Source: Diorhabda sublineata (lineage: Eukaryota; Arthropoda; Insecta; Coleoptera; Chrysomelidae). From it: a stretch of DNA of 64,000 nucleotides. The stretch covers positions 17,298,001 through 17,362,000 of the forward strand of contig NC_079482.1 of assembly GCF_026230105.1 (NCBI RefSeq), read 5' to 3'. The position numbers and the translations under genes are program-made. Position 1 is the stretch's first letter. Each line of letters begins with the position of its first letter. Below are positions 23,541 through 35,640 of the stretch, piece by piece. Below the pieces are notes generated by a model that searched no databases, was not told the DNA's origin, and saw nothing but the letters and a program-made list of their open reading frames with translations.

Positions 23541-24535
23541 CTAGCTGATCCGGCGAACATTGTTTTGCCATTTAAATTATTTCTAGGAAATTTCTAGTGT
23601 AGAAAAAAAATAACTAACTTCTAAGTGTGTAAGGATGTGGTATATGAGTGAAAGAGGCATGGAACGCTGTGAGCGATGAGCGAATATAAAAATAACAAAA
23701 CACCTAACATTTTTTATTTTATTTATTATAATTTATTCCTAAAAATTATGTATATCATTAATTAATTACGACGATAACACTAACAAACAATATCAATCTC
23801 TTAATGTTATAGCGTGAACAATATTTTTTGTTAGCCCATCTTTAGCTAACAAACAAACTGGATGGTTTACTCACTCGAGAGTATAATTGTCCGTGTGGAA
23901 AACATGGTGTGCTCAAATCTAAGTCACAAACAGATATCGTTTGGCCTTGTTAGTCATTACAAATGCCAATCTAATCGGAAACTGAATACATTTAAATTGA
24001 ATTGGCACATCTGTAGGTATAATAGGGATTCGTGATATTAATATATTTTCACCTCGGAACTTGCCATTTGACTTTGGCTTCGATAACGTTTTTCATTAAT
24101 TTTTGAAAGACTAATCGCATACCATTGCACAGCCGTAGTGGGTTCAAATTAAGAAGCAAAATAATCGGAGATGCAGCCTTCAATTGTAAATTATGCGGTG
24201 GCATGCCTGGCAAATCTAGTGAGTTCGCTTCGCTGCCATCGCAAACTGTATCAATAGATTTGTATGATACTAAGTTCCCTGGCAAAAACAACTATTGTAT
24301 CTTCAGATTTAAATCGTCAACGTCCACATTTTGTGCCGCTAAAATTGATCATTTTGTAAGCCATTCATGATTTATGTACTGTGTGTGTACATCGGGAAAT
24401 ATTTTTTCAATGAGAGCATCTCGCGAATCAATGATTGTGCAGAAATCGGTCGGTAATTTTACGCATCCAGTTTCATCTATAATAACTTTTCCATCACCGA
24501 TATATGGATAAATAAAAATAGAAAAACATTATGAA
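23541..24535 (-). mobile_element. Helitron, 3' part with PIF1-type helicase
   Basis: On the minus strand one nearly continuous frame with a few stops reads IGDGKVIIDETGCVKLP, EKIFPDVHTQYINHEWLTK, ILAAQNVDVDDLN, LPGNLVSYKSIDTV, LDLPGMPPHNLQLK, LLNLNPLRLCNGMRLV, then RIPIIPT, IQFPIRLAF and HGQLYSRVSKPSSLF. These are the C-terminal helicase blocks of Helitron replicases; motif VI has lost about three residues between QLY and SRV. The element ends on the minus strand in GGATCAGCTAG, followed by T. Helitrons end in CTRR and insert between A and T, so 23541 is the likely 3' terminus. The Rep/HUH domain and 5' end are absent. Confidence 0.85.
24049..24291 (-). pseudogene. Helitron helicase fragment, longest open piece
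   Basis: An 80-codon frame inside the Helitron, from MFLPGNLVSYKSIDT to VIEAKVKWQVPR. It covers the region between helicase motifs IV and V, including GMPPHNLQLK and LCNGMRLV, both strongly conserved in Helitron helicases. Stops just upstream (in the NLKIQ segment) separate it from the motif III region. Confidence 0.8.
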
Positions 24536-24584
24536 TTTTATAATAAATGTATGAGAATAATTTATACTTACAACACAATATACG

Positions 24585-24695
24585 TTATTGGCGGGAGCTC
24601 TTGAGACTAATGTAACCATGTGATAAGTTTCAATTAAATGTTAGGCTGTTGAGTCTAACATTTAACTGAGAGTAAATTATCCCCGCCAGTGATAA
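24585..24695. repeat. Short foldback (hairpin) element
   Basis: Outer arms TTATTGGCGGG (24585-24595) and CCCCGCCAGTGATAA (24681-24695) are roughly inverted. The centre is a perfect 11-bp stem TTAAATGTTAG / CTAACATTTAA (24634-24644, 24655-24665) with a 10-base loop. Its size and symmetry fit a tiny non-autonomous element or a structured RNA. It sits just upstream of the Helitron remnant. Confidence 0.5.
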
Positions 24696-24820
24696 TTGAT
24701 CTGTTATAGAGCGGAATGAAAAATGAATTAATTACTAAAATGACTATTGAAAAAATTCTCAGACCTACTGATATACATATATATTATTATATGGATAACA
24801 TGTTGAGAAACGCTGACATA

Positions 24821-25682
24821 AGGGGTCATACATAAACTATATCATACGAATTTCATGATTTTTTGACCTTCCCCCCGTCCTTGTCACAGCTGGTCACGTT
24901 TCTGAGACTCCCCTCTTCACTAGTGAGACGCAACATATTTTGCAAATCACACTTGGATATTATTTAATGAAAACAATTATTCAAAAATCATTTTTATTTC
25001 CATTTAAATTATTTTTTAATTAAATTAAAATCAAATCAAACAATATACAAAACAAAATACATTAAATCATATTATTTGAGAGAATTAACAAAATAAAAAA
25101 TATATAATATGAAAAAAATAATAGAATTGAATTGACTGATGATATAAAGTTGATTATCTTGAGTTCATGGACTTTAAATCCACTCCTTCAAATAGCTTCA
25201 TAGCTTCATAGCAGCCACTTCGCTCTAGGTTGAGTTGTTGATGTGAGGAACATTAGTTGTATCAACATATTCTTCACACTTTCACAATACATCATTTTCA
25301 TCATCAACACAAAGATGTTTTCCGGCACGTCTAGCAGCAATTCTTTGATAACGAAACTTCGCGATAGGTAAAACTTCTTATTGCCACTTATATAATGGCT
25401 TGTGTTGATTAGTGGCTTCGTATGATGCAAAATATAGATTACCTAAATTACTTTTGTGTACTAGTGGTTGACAAAACAATTGGTATCATGTATTTACACA
25501 GATATAGGTGTATATGTTTTTGAGGTTTTCGTGAAGTCATAACTCGTGTTTTAACATTCTGATTATAATAGAATTTGAAATGTGACGTCACGAAATTCAG
25601 GACCACTCTCACTCCCTCGTCTCACACTTCGTCGATCTCCTCCCAGCCCCTTAACGTGTGACGTAACTTATGGATGGCCCCT
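24821..25682. repeat. DNA-transposon derivative with 27-bp terminal inverted repeats
   Basis: The left end AGGGGTCATACATAAACTAT and the inverted right end AGGGGCCATCCATAAGTTAC agree at about 21 of 27 positions. Both arms are followed by C-rich or G-rich tracts (CTTCCCCCCGTCC on the left, CTCCCAGCCCC on the right). Ends of the form AGGGGCCxTCCATAAxTTACGTCA are common in insect repeats. The interior (frame 25206-25430 minus) shows no transposase. The target duplication is unclear. Confidence 0.6.
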
Positions 25683-27412
25683 AAGTTACTTTAAAAAACT
25701 TTGTACCTATCAACTTCAAACCTTGAACAAATTCTTTATTTATTGAAATCGACTATTATATCCAATCTTGTGAGCTTTTTTCCTCAAATAAATTGTCAAT
25801 TTTCCATTGCATATTGGTCATTAATTCCATTTATTACTCGCTTATTATGTATACGGAGATATCTAATGTTTAAAAATCATACATAATGCATTTTCATTCA
25901 CTATTTTTGAGAAAATTTTCGATCCATTATTCAGTCTAAAACAAAGCACTTTCAATAGCACACATTGAAGTGTACACGAAATATTAATGCTTCAGGCGAT
26001 AAAACGATTCATCACCCTATCCAAGCACAAAATGATGAAAGCTATGAAAGATTGAAATATAAAAAAATTTCTGTAGAGGGTTGTTCAATAAAAAGATTTC
26101 TATCTCAATGTGTGAGGAATCAAACTTTGCAGTTTTCTTTCATTTTGGAAATGAATAACAGCATTTCCTTGAGAAAGAAACTTGAAACTTGACGGAGTCT
26201 TATTGAACTTCAATTTAATTTTACGACTGGAACGATTCCAATATATCCGAAGAGAGATTCAGCTGTTCTCTTTCGTTTATTGGTATTATTAAATAAATTT
26301 CTAAGAAAAACACACGATACAATATTTCTTATCAAATGTTATAAATAATTCCATGTGTACTGATAATATGAGCTAAAAGTTTATGTTGATCAATTATTGT
26401 TACAGCTAGTTTCTAATTTCAAAACCTATCATAAAACGAGTTGTTATGCTATACAACTATCTGTCTTGTTTAGATTGTTTCAATCTTATCCAAATGGAAA
26501 TAGCGGTCTGTCATTAATTTTGATTTAAAGGATTACTTTCGATAGATAAACTTGATCAGTATCTTTAGACATACTAAATATTTATGTTTGGCACGGAACA
26601 ACTTATGACATACCAAGAAAACTTTCTCTTTCTTGTTTTTATGTTTTTAGATATTACCTATATACCATTTCCCCGTAATAGTTTATTTTTTGTAGTTACT
26701 GTTAGATAGACTAATTATTTCAACAGGTTCCAGGTCATTCACTAGCTTTTATCAGTTTCAACTTTATATTTGATTTTTTGACTTTGATTTTGTCCTTTTT
26801 TGAGCGGGTTAGATTTGATACAAACTTTGTACACTTATATAAGTCTAACTTTCGTATCTTTTGTATGAGAAAAAGAGCTAGTGGGAGAACTACGTAAGCA
26901 CGCAGTCCCAGACTCACAAAATCGAGATGCAAACAGTAACAAACTGTAAATATTGAGAAAGGGGTTGAAAAACCAAATTGAACATAAAAGTGAAGGATAG
27001 AATACAGTTATAAGATTGAAAACACTGAGGAATACCCTTTTGGCGATGATCAAACTAAAAAGTAAAAAATAATTCTTGGGATAAGAATAAAATTACTAAT
27101 GAGAAAATTAATGTGACTATTATCAAATCGTGGATTGCTCTATAACATTTTTTAACTCTGTGCTTCAGAGTGAAACTAGTAAGAATTTTAATGCATGAGA
27201 TCGTGAAATAAATTTAGAAATCTTAATTTTGGGCGAGTTGGTGAATGGGGAAATTAGATAGAGAGAGAGAGGAATGTTTTATTTCCAAAATTTATCACAA
27301 TTTGTTGATTAAAGCTTGTGAAAACTGAAAAACAAACATAAAAATAACTAAATAAATATACAAATAAAAGAAAATTTCGATATGAAGAATAAAACTACAA
27401 TGAGTAACAAAA
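25683..27412. other. Non-coding, no gene recognised
   Basis: Frames at 25701-25886 (+), 25965-26192 (+) and 26735-27053 (-) are short and carry no motifs. A short GA run lies near 27260. Confidence 0.35.
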
Positions 27413-27800
27413 TTATAGGTGATAGTAATAGATATTAATCAGTATATAACTCGTATATAAGTCCATAACAAAAATTAAACCAGTATGAAGCATGTCCTCG
27501 ATTAAAATATTATTATTAGTATAGAAGTCGTTTACAGAGTAGAAGGGAATTTCCAGTAAATATGCCCTCAAATTATTGCGGAATGTGGGAAAAGATTTTA
27601 TCAATATGATATCAACAAGCAAGTGATTGTCCATTTTTTTTGCATTGTAAAATATTGAGCACTTAACTAATTCTGAACGTGGAGTGAGTAGGTAAAGGTT
27701 TTGTACTGCGTTCCTAAGCTGTGCAACGATATTTCTGAAATTGGAGAAATTACGAATGATGAATGAAATGGAAAGGAAGATCTACTTAGGAAGCAATTTT
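27413..27800 (-). pseudogene. Jockey-group LINE, C-terminal tail (copy 1)
   Basis: The minus strand reads KSFPTFRNNLRAYLLEIPFYS followed by VNDFYT near 27520-27600, the block SFPTFKxxLxxYLLxxPFYSxxEF that closes the reverse-transcriptase ORF of many Jockey-group LINEs. The segment 27638-27790 is alignable to 58072-58210 (GCATTGTAAAATATTGAGC, CTAATTCTGAACGTGGAGT), which carries the preceding part of the same protein. So two fragments of one family lie 30 kb apart. Confidence 0.65.
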
Positions 27801-27829
27801 GGGTAATGGAAAAATAATTAGGACTACCC

Positions 27830-27894
27830 GGAATAGGAAGTGACCCCGGTCCAATAGTTACGAGCTAGAAGCTTCACCAGTTAAGCTATCCTAA
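27830..27894 (-). tRNA. tRNA-like sequence, possible SINE head
   Basis: On the minus strand TAGCTTAACTGG (27888-27877) fits the pol III A box and GGGTCACTTCC (27846-27836) fits the B box at 9 of 11 positions, 30 bases apart, as in tRNA genes. A D-arm AGCT...AGCT is formable. The anticodon stem is poor and no clean acceptor stem is seen, so it is not a working tRNA. It lies immediately upstream of the LINE tail at 27413-27800 and in the same orientation, which is the layout of a tRNA-derived SINE. Confidence 0.4.
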
Positions 27895-29529
27895 AGTCTT
27901 ATCGCATTTATATTTTAGGCACACATAAAAGATCCACCGGGAAACACTACTGTCTATTTTACCATAGAAAATCATTTCGAGCTTTTCAACACAATGAGAA
28001 AAGAAAGGAATAATGGAGAGAAAAGTCCTACTCAGTGAATAACTTTCAGTAATCGAGAAATATATTTAGACTGATTCCTTGACCGGGAATCAGACTCAGA
28101 CAGAGTTAGTCTTAAAATGTCATGTAAATTACTTTCTACTTTTTAGTTTGATTATTGTAAAAAGCATGTTTCGAAGTTTCTTAAACTATAATTTCGATAT
28201 ACGAGTATCTTGATAAATTGTTGACATAAAATTTCAGTATTTTCATTTTCTTCTCAAAAAAAGTTGTGTGAGCCGTCCGTAACACAAAGTACAACTTTAG
28301 CATATGCAGCTAAGAAGAAGAAACTGATATCGATGCTGAAACTGATACCGATGCTGAAACTGAGAATTATTTCATTGGAGACCTCAATATGGAAATACAC
28401 TACTGAGAAATATTCGGAACCTCACGAGGATATCATAAGACTAGGATGACTACACAAGATTTCAAATAACTATTGTCCTTACTACTTACTAAAGTAAGAA
28501 AAATGGTCACCAATATTAGAGACGCGATAACCGTTGAGCAGAGATTCACAATACCTATTCAAAATTTCGAGTATCGTTAAATTAAGAAACATTTCAGATG
28601 ATTACAATGAATTTATCGAGTCACTTCAGGAAATGTTTGAAATGCAGCGCTATATCATGAAGGAGTGAAGTATATTCCCATATCTGGATCAAATAAAATA
28701 TTTTCGAGGCATCTTTTGACGTGCGCTAGAGAGGATCATATTTTCGTAATTCGTTTACCAAGTTCAAAGCTTAGATAAAGTACGTGAACATCCTCGCAAC
28801 TTGTAACCAAAAATAATGATAAAAATAAGTTTATCTCAGTATTATACTTACCTTCTACACATACATGAGTATTATAAAAACCATAAAAAGGTTAAAGAGA
28901 GATAATTGAGCTCATCTAAAGATGTTTGTTTTAAAATAGGCATAGTTTGATGAAGTTATAAAACCACTTTCTCGATCCAGCGACTCGGAATTTTAAAACA
29001 GTGATGAGCTACTGCATTTCTTTCATCCATTAGCTTCCATCTATCCTCTCTCTTCATTTTGTTATGTTAGTGAGCCGTAACTTTGACATCGTATAGAAAT
29101 CGTTTCATTTAGTAAATTTGAATTAGGCGTATATATTTTTTTGCGCGAATCACGAGATGCACATATAAACTAGCGATGGCTCACTAGGATATATACTGTC
29201 AAAAAGTTTTGAGGTGAGTAAGAAGGCGAGACGTTTCGAGAAATAATTTCGCGAAACAGTTTCGCGTGGTTACAACTACACTTGAAATTCATAAGTTTAT
29301 ACCTTTTTTGGAATTTTGACTTAGTTAGATTTTTAAATATAAATGAAATACAAGCTAATTATTTCAAAAATCTTCTTTTGAGATTAACATTAGAAATGTA
29401 CCTATACCTGATGCAGTTAGGAAAAAGCTGACTGGTTTAATGTGAGATTAATGCATTTAACTAATAAAAGAGATCAAATGTTGACACAGATGATGAGGAA
29501 CAAGATAAAATCATAATTCATCTATTTGT
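27895..29529. other. Non-coding, with a small tandem repeat
   Basis: Two 18-base units AAACTGATAnCGATGCTG lie at 28321-28338 and 28339-28356, inside an unassigned 61-codon frame (28264-28449, +). Around 28600 the plus strand reads ISDDYNEFIESLQEMFE, which looks coding but is too short to assign. Confidence 0.4.
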
Positions 29530-29539
29530 GAAGTGATCT

Positions 29540-30090
29540 GAATCCGTGACTCTAATTTCAACCATAAGTATAAGTTTCAACTCACGGATGAATAATGTCC
29601 ACAGATGAATACCATCCACCACGGACAAATATCATCCACGGATAAATCCCAATATATTTTTTCATTCAGTTAGAATGAATTATACAAAAAACTTATTAAA
29701 TAAATTGATTGTAAGAATAACCTTAGTAATAATGAATTGATGATAGTGCTATGTATATATCGTAATTTATTTTCTGACCTTGCTGATAGTGCACAACGTT
29801 ACCAAGTGACCAATATCCGTGGCAATTGGATGCGGATAATTAAGTTAGGTTAGGTTAGTTTAGTTTTAAAATTTCTGTGTTTCTAAGATTAAAATCAGAC
29901 CACGGTTTTTTCGTGGAGGGTGGTGATTTTAAATCATATGGTAAAATTTAGAGACACGGAAAACAGTTTCATTCTGATCCGTTTCTATAAAAATTTTCGG
30001 ATCTATGAGGTTAAAATAATGGTCACGGATTTTTCAATTGAGGGTAGCGATTTCCGAGTCTCTAAGAGCCACGGAAATTTCCGTGGAGGG
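29540..30090. repeat. Cluster of CACGGA/TCCGTG motifs with palindromes
   Basis: The hexamer CACGGA or its complement occurs nine times (near 29543, 29583, 29619, 29637, 29816, 29955, 30023, 30070, 30080). Two copies form hairpins: CCACGGTTTTTTCGTGG (29900-29916) and the perfect 18-base palindrome CCACGGAAATTTCCGTGG (30069-30086); both are followed by AGGGTG. The units between 29885 and 30100 look like three diverged tandem copies. A short TTAGGTTAGGTTAG run (29845-29858) lies in the middle. Function unknown. Confidence 0.55.
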
Positions 30091-32904
30091 TGCCAATAGC
30101 AACACCGTAAAAGGATTGCAACAGGCGTTGTATGAAAAGGTTCATACATTTGAGAAATTCAATATCAATTATATTCATTACAACTGATTAAAAATTGATG
30201 ACGAGTAAAGGCAAAATCAGTATCAAGACCAGGTTTGTCTTGTGGTATTGTGTCTTGCAGTATAATAAATTTTTTCAAACTTGGTCTTGCACCAAGGCTC
30301 TTGAAGGTCGTACACTTTTTTATGAACCTGCACTAATATTGAAGTATACCAATTTATAGAGTGAGGTTCAAGGAATAAGTACAAAATTTCAAAAATTTTC
30401 AGTTGGTCGAAAGTTATTAACATCGATAGTTAGTAAAAAGTATAAATTTCTAAATATGCATTATACGGAAAAATAACAAGAGATCTTATTTTCTCAAATG
30501 GGCCATATTTGCATAAAAAAATTGTCCGAACCGAAAAAACCATTTGTTCATAATTTGTTCAAGTGAAAGGGTGAAAGGTACCAGTTTTTCGCAAAAACGC
30601 CGGGAGTAAGTGGCTCAGAATACATAAGAATACCAGAGTTTCATCATTGGCCCTATGATTACACACGACAGCATTGATCGTTCCTGGACTATGACGGTTA
30701 CTGAAGTTCGTTCTTGAAAATTAATTTTTAATTGTGAAATATGCAGTGATAAACATTAGTTATTAATTTTGTAATATTCTAAATTACTAAATTTAAAATA
30801 TTGAAAGTATTGTAGTATGAAAGCACAGTGGATATTTCCTCTTCTAAAAAACAAAACTCTCAAACAATAAACACGAATAATAATTCGTTCATTGAATTGG
30901 ATGAGATGCTTTGTAATGAACACCAGTTATTTGGATTTAGAAGTAATTTTAATTCAAGTAAATAGAATAATTTCTACTAAGATGGAAATGATATGAAGAA
31001 ATGAGAATTGAATTAAATTGAAAGCGTTACTTTCACTTATGACAAGACAATATTGAACTAAGTGGAAATTGAAGTGAATTGTTCAAATACACACCTTTAT
31101 TTCAATAATGAATCAAATTCAATGTCGCAATATAAGTTTTACTTTACAGGAGGCACATATATCAAGAGTGATCGAATAAATATATTCTTGGCTCATCCAA
31201 CAATATTGGTTATATTATATTATAATTATTACCAGAGGAGACTTATGCATAATTATAAACTTACAACTACAAAAAAACAGTTATAGCTTAAAAATGCTCA
31301 CGGAATACAAGTTGTGATTATGATAAATGCTTAGGCACGTAGGAAAATACGGAAGAATCTGAAGTTGATTGGAAAACGAAATATATAGTACATGAGAAAT
31401 AGAAATAGTAAATGATAAGAATAGATGAAATAAGTACAATATTAAATAACGATTACAAGTTGATTTCAGAAATAGGAACAATATGGAGAGAAGGTGGAAG
31501 TTTAAATTGTTTTTTAATCAGTTATAGACAATAGCAGGATGTTCAAGCTTTTTTATTCATCATGAAGAAAAGCCGAGATTAACGGCAGTCGTAAGATATG
31601 AGAAAAGGAGGATACTAACCATATTGTAAGACAAATGAATACCACTGGAACAGTAGTAAACGTCGAGTTTTTCTCGAGTTACAGGAGTGAAACAAAGACA
31701 TTTTGAACGTTTGTAAATATCAATAGAGGAATAATAATAATAAAATAACTTGATATCACTCCAAAATCAAAAAGGTTTTTCTAAAAACTATGTTCAAACA
31801 GGTAATTTAACTACACAATTTGATACCTTACAGCTCAATCTAATCCAGTTCATCATAAAACGTTTCCCGGGAATAGTTAGTTACTATGCTAATGTTTGTT
31901 GAAATGAATTGAAATGGTTACATTTTGAAGAAATTTTTGGTTTTAATCAATTGTATGACTCATCCGTTATAAACAATATTTTGTCGTATACTGGAAAAAT
32001 TTCCAATGTCCGACTGTCGGCCTTTTAGAAATCATTTTATTTTTGAATAAAACATCTCAAGATGAACAGCATCCACAATTTAAATTTTTTTCATATGAAC
32101 ATGTAGCGATCAGAATAAATGAGAATCCGAGAATGCAATATTATAATTCACAATAAAATTATTTGGCAAATTTCTGTTTGACAAATGTGTTTTTCAAGAT
32201 TTTCAAAAGTATGCAAACTTGTTTGACGTCCTTGTCAAGCAATGTAAATATTTGTCAAACGAGATCTCAGATTGATAACGGAAATAGAGAAAACTTTTCT
32301 GAGAAAGAATTTCTTTTGGAATTTATCATTATACACCGTGTATTGACAATGCTGTAAAAACTAATAACAAGAGAATCAATGTCGGAATAAGGCTGGTAAC
32401 GTCATTGAAGATATAAAAAAAATATCCGATAACAAATTTTCGTGCGTATATTTATACCATAACTTCAAACTCCCTCTATAACATTGACATAGTGCTAGTG
32501 TTAATACCAAAAACTCCTTAACTGTATTGATATGCCGTCCATCAAATAGAAGAAATACAAAACGAGATAAGAGGACGCTTCACTGCAAAGTAAATGATAA
32601 ACAACTTGTTGAGGTCAGCATTGCCATATTTTATTTTCAAATCAGTTAATCATTTAAAAATATAGATAAACAATTTTACACAAAAAGCTAATCGCTCGGA
32701 ATTTCCAAATAAAACCAATTACCAAAGCGAATAATATCAAGAAAATGATGAACGTAAATAGGGTTCCACACATAATCATCAGGTAGGTACTTTTGGTAGA
32801 GTATCGGGTATACAGTAAGTAGTTAGTTGTGGCTATGCTAGTGTACGAGGTAGTCAAGGTCAAGTTATCCTTGAGATTTTAACAATTTTTAACCGTCTTA
32901 TATT
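30091..32904. other. Non-coding, no gene recognised
   Basis: Frames such as 30223-30423 (-), 31062-31286 (+), 32163-32357 (+) and 32654-32863 (-) lack motifs. The last encodes a hydrophobic stretch from AT-rich codons, which I take as chance. Confidence 0.35.
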
Positions 32905-33801
32905 AGAGAAATGCCTGGAAAAGACGCTATCCAGAAAACCATGTTCTTGACTTCTCAGACTACACTCTACAAAATTTCAAGGCAGGGTATTACAATGAAA
33001 CGAAAAAAGAATGTTTCAGAATTGTTCTCAAAAATCGAACCTGATAGGTTGACTACAATATGCGAAACATCTACAAAATCAAAGACATGGCTTTTAATAT
33101 AAAACAATGAATAAAAGGCAATCAGTAATGGAAAGTAATCGAATTATAAAGTGAAGAAAAAAATATATAACAAACATTCGGGAGTATCGTAATCGAGGAA
33201 GACAAATCTACACTTCGCAAAGCTTCGAAAAGTAAAACGAAAACACCCCTTTCCATTCCAGAGCTAAAGGCATATGCATATTATATGACATAGGGAGCAA
33301 AGCTGAGTGAATGATGCCTTATTATAAAGTTAGAAGCTGTTCAGATTAACAACAGGATATTGATGGAACCCTTGTCTTGGTTCAAAGAAGAACTGTTACC
33401 AGCACAACAAGCAAACAGTAGTTGTGTTAGATTTCGTCTCGTATCATTCAAGACAAATTCCTAAAACTCCAACTAAATATTCTTTCATAGCAGACATAAA
33501 GGAATTTCTACTTGAACAAGTATTTTACAAAGAACCAACTAATAGAGCTTTTAAAAGCAAAATCAATTGTCATAGAATGTGGACTATGGACGAAATGGCC
33601 AAGAAGAATGGTCATACTGTTTTAGGATTGCCTGCGTATCACTGTGATTCAAATCCAATGGAATTAATGAGATTCCAACTAAGAAGACAGAAAAGAACCA
33701 ACACTTCACTCAAAAATTCCTTCTCCGTTATGGAATTGATAATGAAAAAATGTTCAAACACTAGGTATTTCAATACTGGCAATATCTTCATTGGTATTTG
33801 A
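32905..33801 (+). pseudogene. Tc1-like DDE endonuclease relic
   Basis: The 126-codon frame 33424-33801 reads LDFVSYHSRQIPKTPTKYSF, ADIKEFLLEQ, MDEMAKKNGHTVLGLPAYHC and SNPMELMRFQ. In the family these are VMDNASYHS (catalytic Asp), KxDIxxWL and LPPYHCxLNPIELxWA (catalytic Glu). Here the Asp and Glu remain but DN has become DF. Upstream, METLSWFKEELLP-like residues precede it out of frame near 33364-33410, and a 64-codon frame at 32911-33102 (AIQKTMFLTSQTTLYKISRQ) looks like the N-terminal helix-turn-helix. Frameshifts and stops in the middle make it inactive. Confidence 0.7.
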
Positions 33802-34960
33802 CAAAACAAGATAATATCAACACACGAAAGTCACTTCGCGGGAAGGATGAAACTAAAATATGGGCAAGTTTAACAGCTTCATTTGGTGTATAGATTGGAT
33901 CGTATGCGCTTGTGTTTGATGAAAACATAAAGTTCGAAAAACAAACAAACCGCTCTCCACTCGTCAAATATTTATATATCGAAGTTCATTTTGAAAATGT
34001 TCCACTTCCTCAATTTACAGAAAGTTGTGCGATTGTAAATTCTAATCACTTGGAATGTCCAATTAGACAGGGGTGGCTTCAAGACCTACACAAATATGTA
34101 ATTTGAATACGAAATCTGTGCATATCAACTTATGGATATTAGTTCAATTGATCATATATTACATTGGTTTTCATCACAATTATTAAGTTCAACTACTTAA
34201 CAAAGACGATATTACTATGAAACCCAAAAACCTTATTCACTTTTTTGAAAAGAGTCAGTATACATAAGAATAAAAATTTATTAAATGAATTATGAAACAA
34301 GAATGAGAACAGACCTATTTTACCAAAAGCTTATGAAATTTCTGAAAGCTAGATTATTCCATAAATACTTACCGGATTCACCTGAAAACGCTCTTATTCA
34401 CAGATCATTGAATAAATGGGTTTATGAAACTTTTAAATTTTAATTTACTATCCAACGCAAAAAATATTCGAGTCTCTAGCCATGCGGTAAAACCGATTAT
34501 GGAAGTGTTGAACTGGGAAAGAGTTATCTCGAGAAACCATTGATCTCTCTAGCATTCGTAAACCAGTAGATATTCGACCCAATTTAAAATCCTCCAGAAT
34601 TTAGAAAGTTCCTATAAATGAATTATTGAATGTTGAGATACAACAGTGACAACAAATACTATTGATCTGCTAGAATTGACTATATAGAGATTTATTTATC
34701 ATGAATTATTGATTAAACAATTGAATGAATCATTTCTCGTATTATTTCAAATATTTGTCGAAAGCATATAACTAATCTTCACAGAAGGACAAGTCTGAAC
34801 TAAACATTATTTATGTTTATTTGTATCGGGTTCATATTTACCTACTTCACTTAAGTTGGCGATTCGATCCACCCCACAACTGCGGACCAAATCCATATAC
34901 GTAATTGGTAGTTCATTGGTTTTATCATGAAATAATATACGTAGGGTGATCCATGAATTC
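33802..34960. other. Non-coding, two unassigned short frames
   Basis: The frames 33912-34106 (64 codons, +) and 34285-34443 (52 codons, +, containing FYQKLMKFLKARLFHKYLPD) look more codon-like than the surroundings but match nothing I know. They may be trailing parts of the Tc1-like element or exons. Confidence 0.3.
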
Positions 34961-34964
34961 GTAA

Positions 34965-35200
34965 CCTAACATAAAACGAAAGGTCATAATTGAAAAAAAG
35001 TGATCATATTTCAATATATTCTCCCTCTATTTTGAGACACTTTCAAACCGCCTATTTAATTTCATCATCGCTGTTATCCCTTAACTCAGCCTCCAGTAGC
35101 AGTGTGGACTGAAGCATTGTTACCTCGGCTGGCCACACCTTTTTTCGATATTTTGACTGCGGTTCAACCACGGTTGAATTTGATTTTTCAAAGTCAAAAA
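34965..35200 (-). pseudogene. Possible transposase C-terminal scrap
   Basis: One minus frame reads AELRDNSDDEIK*AV*KCL followed by KIEGEYIEI. KCIxxxGEYIE is how many mariner transposases end. Nothing else of the family is visible, so this is a weak call. Confidence 0.25.
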
Positions 35201-35227
35201 GATGACCCTTAAAATGTCCAAAATATT

Positions 35228-35640
35228 TTAAACACCCACTCTCTTGATTCTTCTTTGTATGTCTGGGCTCAAGCAGTCAAAGTTCTTAGTTAGATCACAC
35301 ATAATGGCATACTTGTTTTTGCCCTTAACAAGACCCTCAACTATGCCCTCAATAACGTTCGAGATTACCTGAATGGTTGATTTGTGTTTCTGAAACCTGT
35401 TATTTCGTTCTAAAAAGGAGTTAAGTTCATTTTTTAACAGTATTTCAAATATTTTAGAGACTATAGGTACAATAGTTATGGCCCTATGGTTGTTAACGAG
35501 AATAAAGTCGCCACTTTTAAACACCGAAATCATTTTTGATATTTTTAGTACATAAGGAAAATATCCCTCGTTCATACATTTGATATATAAGATTGTCAAT
35601 GATCCAACCAGCAACTTTAAGTATTCTTGCGTTTAAAATG
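35228..35640 (-). pseudogene. Jockey-group LINE reverse transcriptase fragment
   Basis: A 128-codon frame with GYFPYVLKISKMISVFKSGD, VNNHRAITIVPIVSKIFE, LLKNELNSFLERNN, then the STIQVISNVIEGIVEGL block and CDLTKNFDCLSPDI. These are motifs 0 to A of the polymerase; the motif A Asp (CDL) is kept. The usual QFGFRxGxST segment has been shortened to KHKST. The downstream catalytic FADD is missing, the element being cut at about 35228. It continues the protein begun by the endonuclease at 35860-36780. Confidence 0.8.

Noticed and set aside
28070..28088. GATTCC-7 base loop-GGAATC hairpin resembling a tRNA T-arm
   Set aside because: The loop TTGACCG does not fit the TTCRANY pattern and no A box lies at the right distance.
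29845..29858. TTAGG telomere-type run
   Set aside because: Under three units, and GGTTAGGTTAG runs are frequent in insect DNA. Not evidence of an interstitial telomere.
32654..32863. Possible small membrane protein
   Set aside because: Hydrophobic composition is expected from AT-rich codons; no start context, neighbours or conservation visible.
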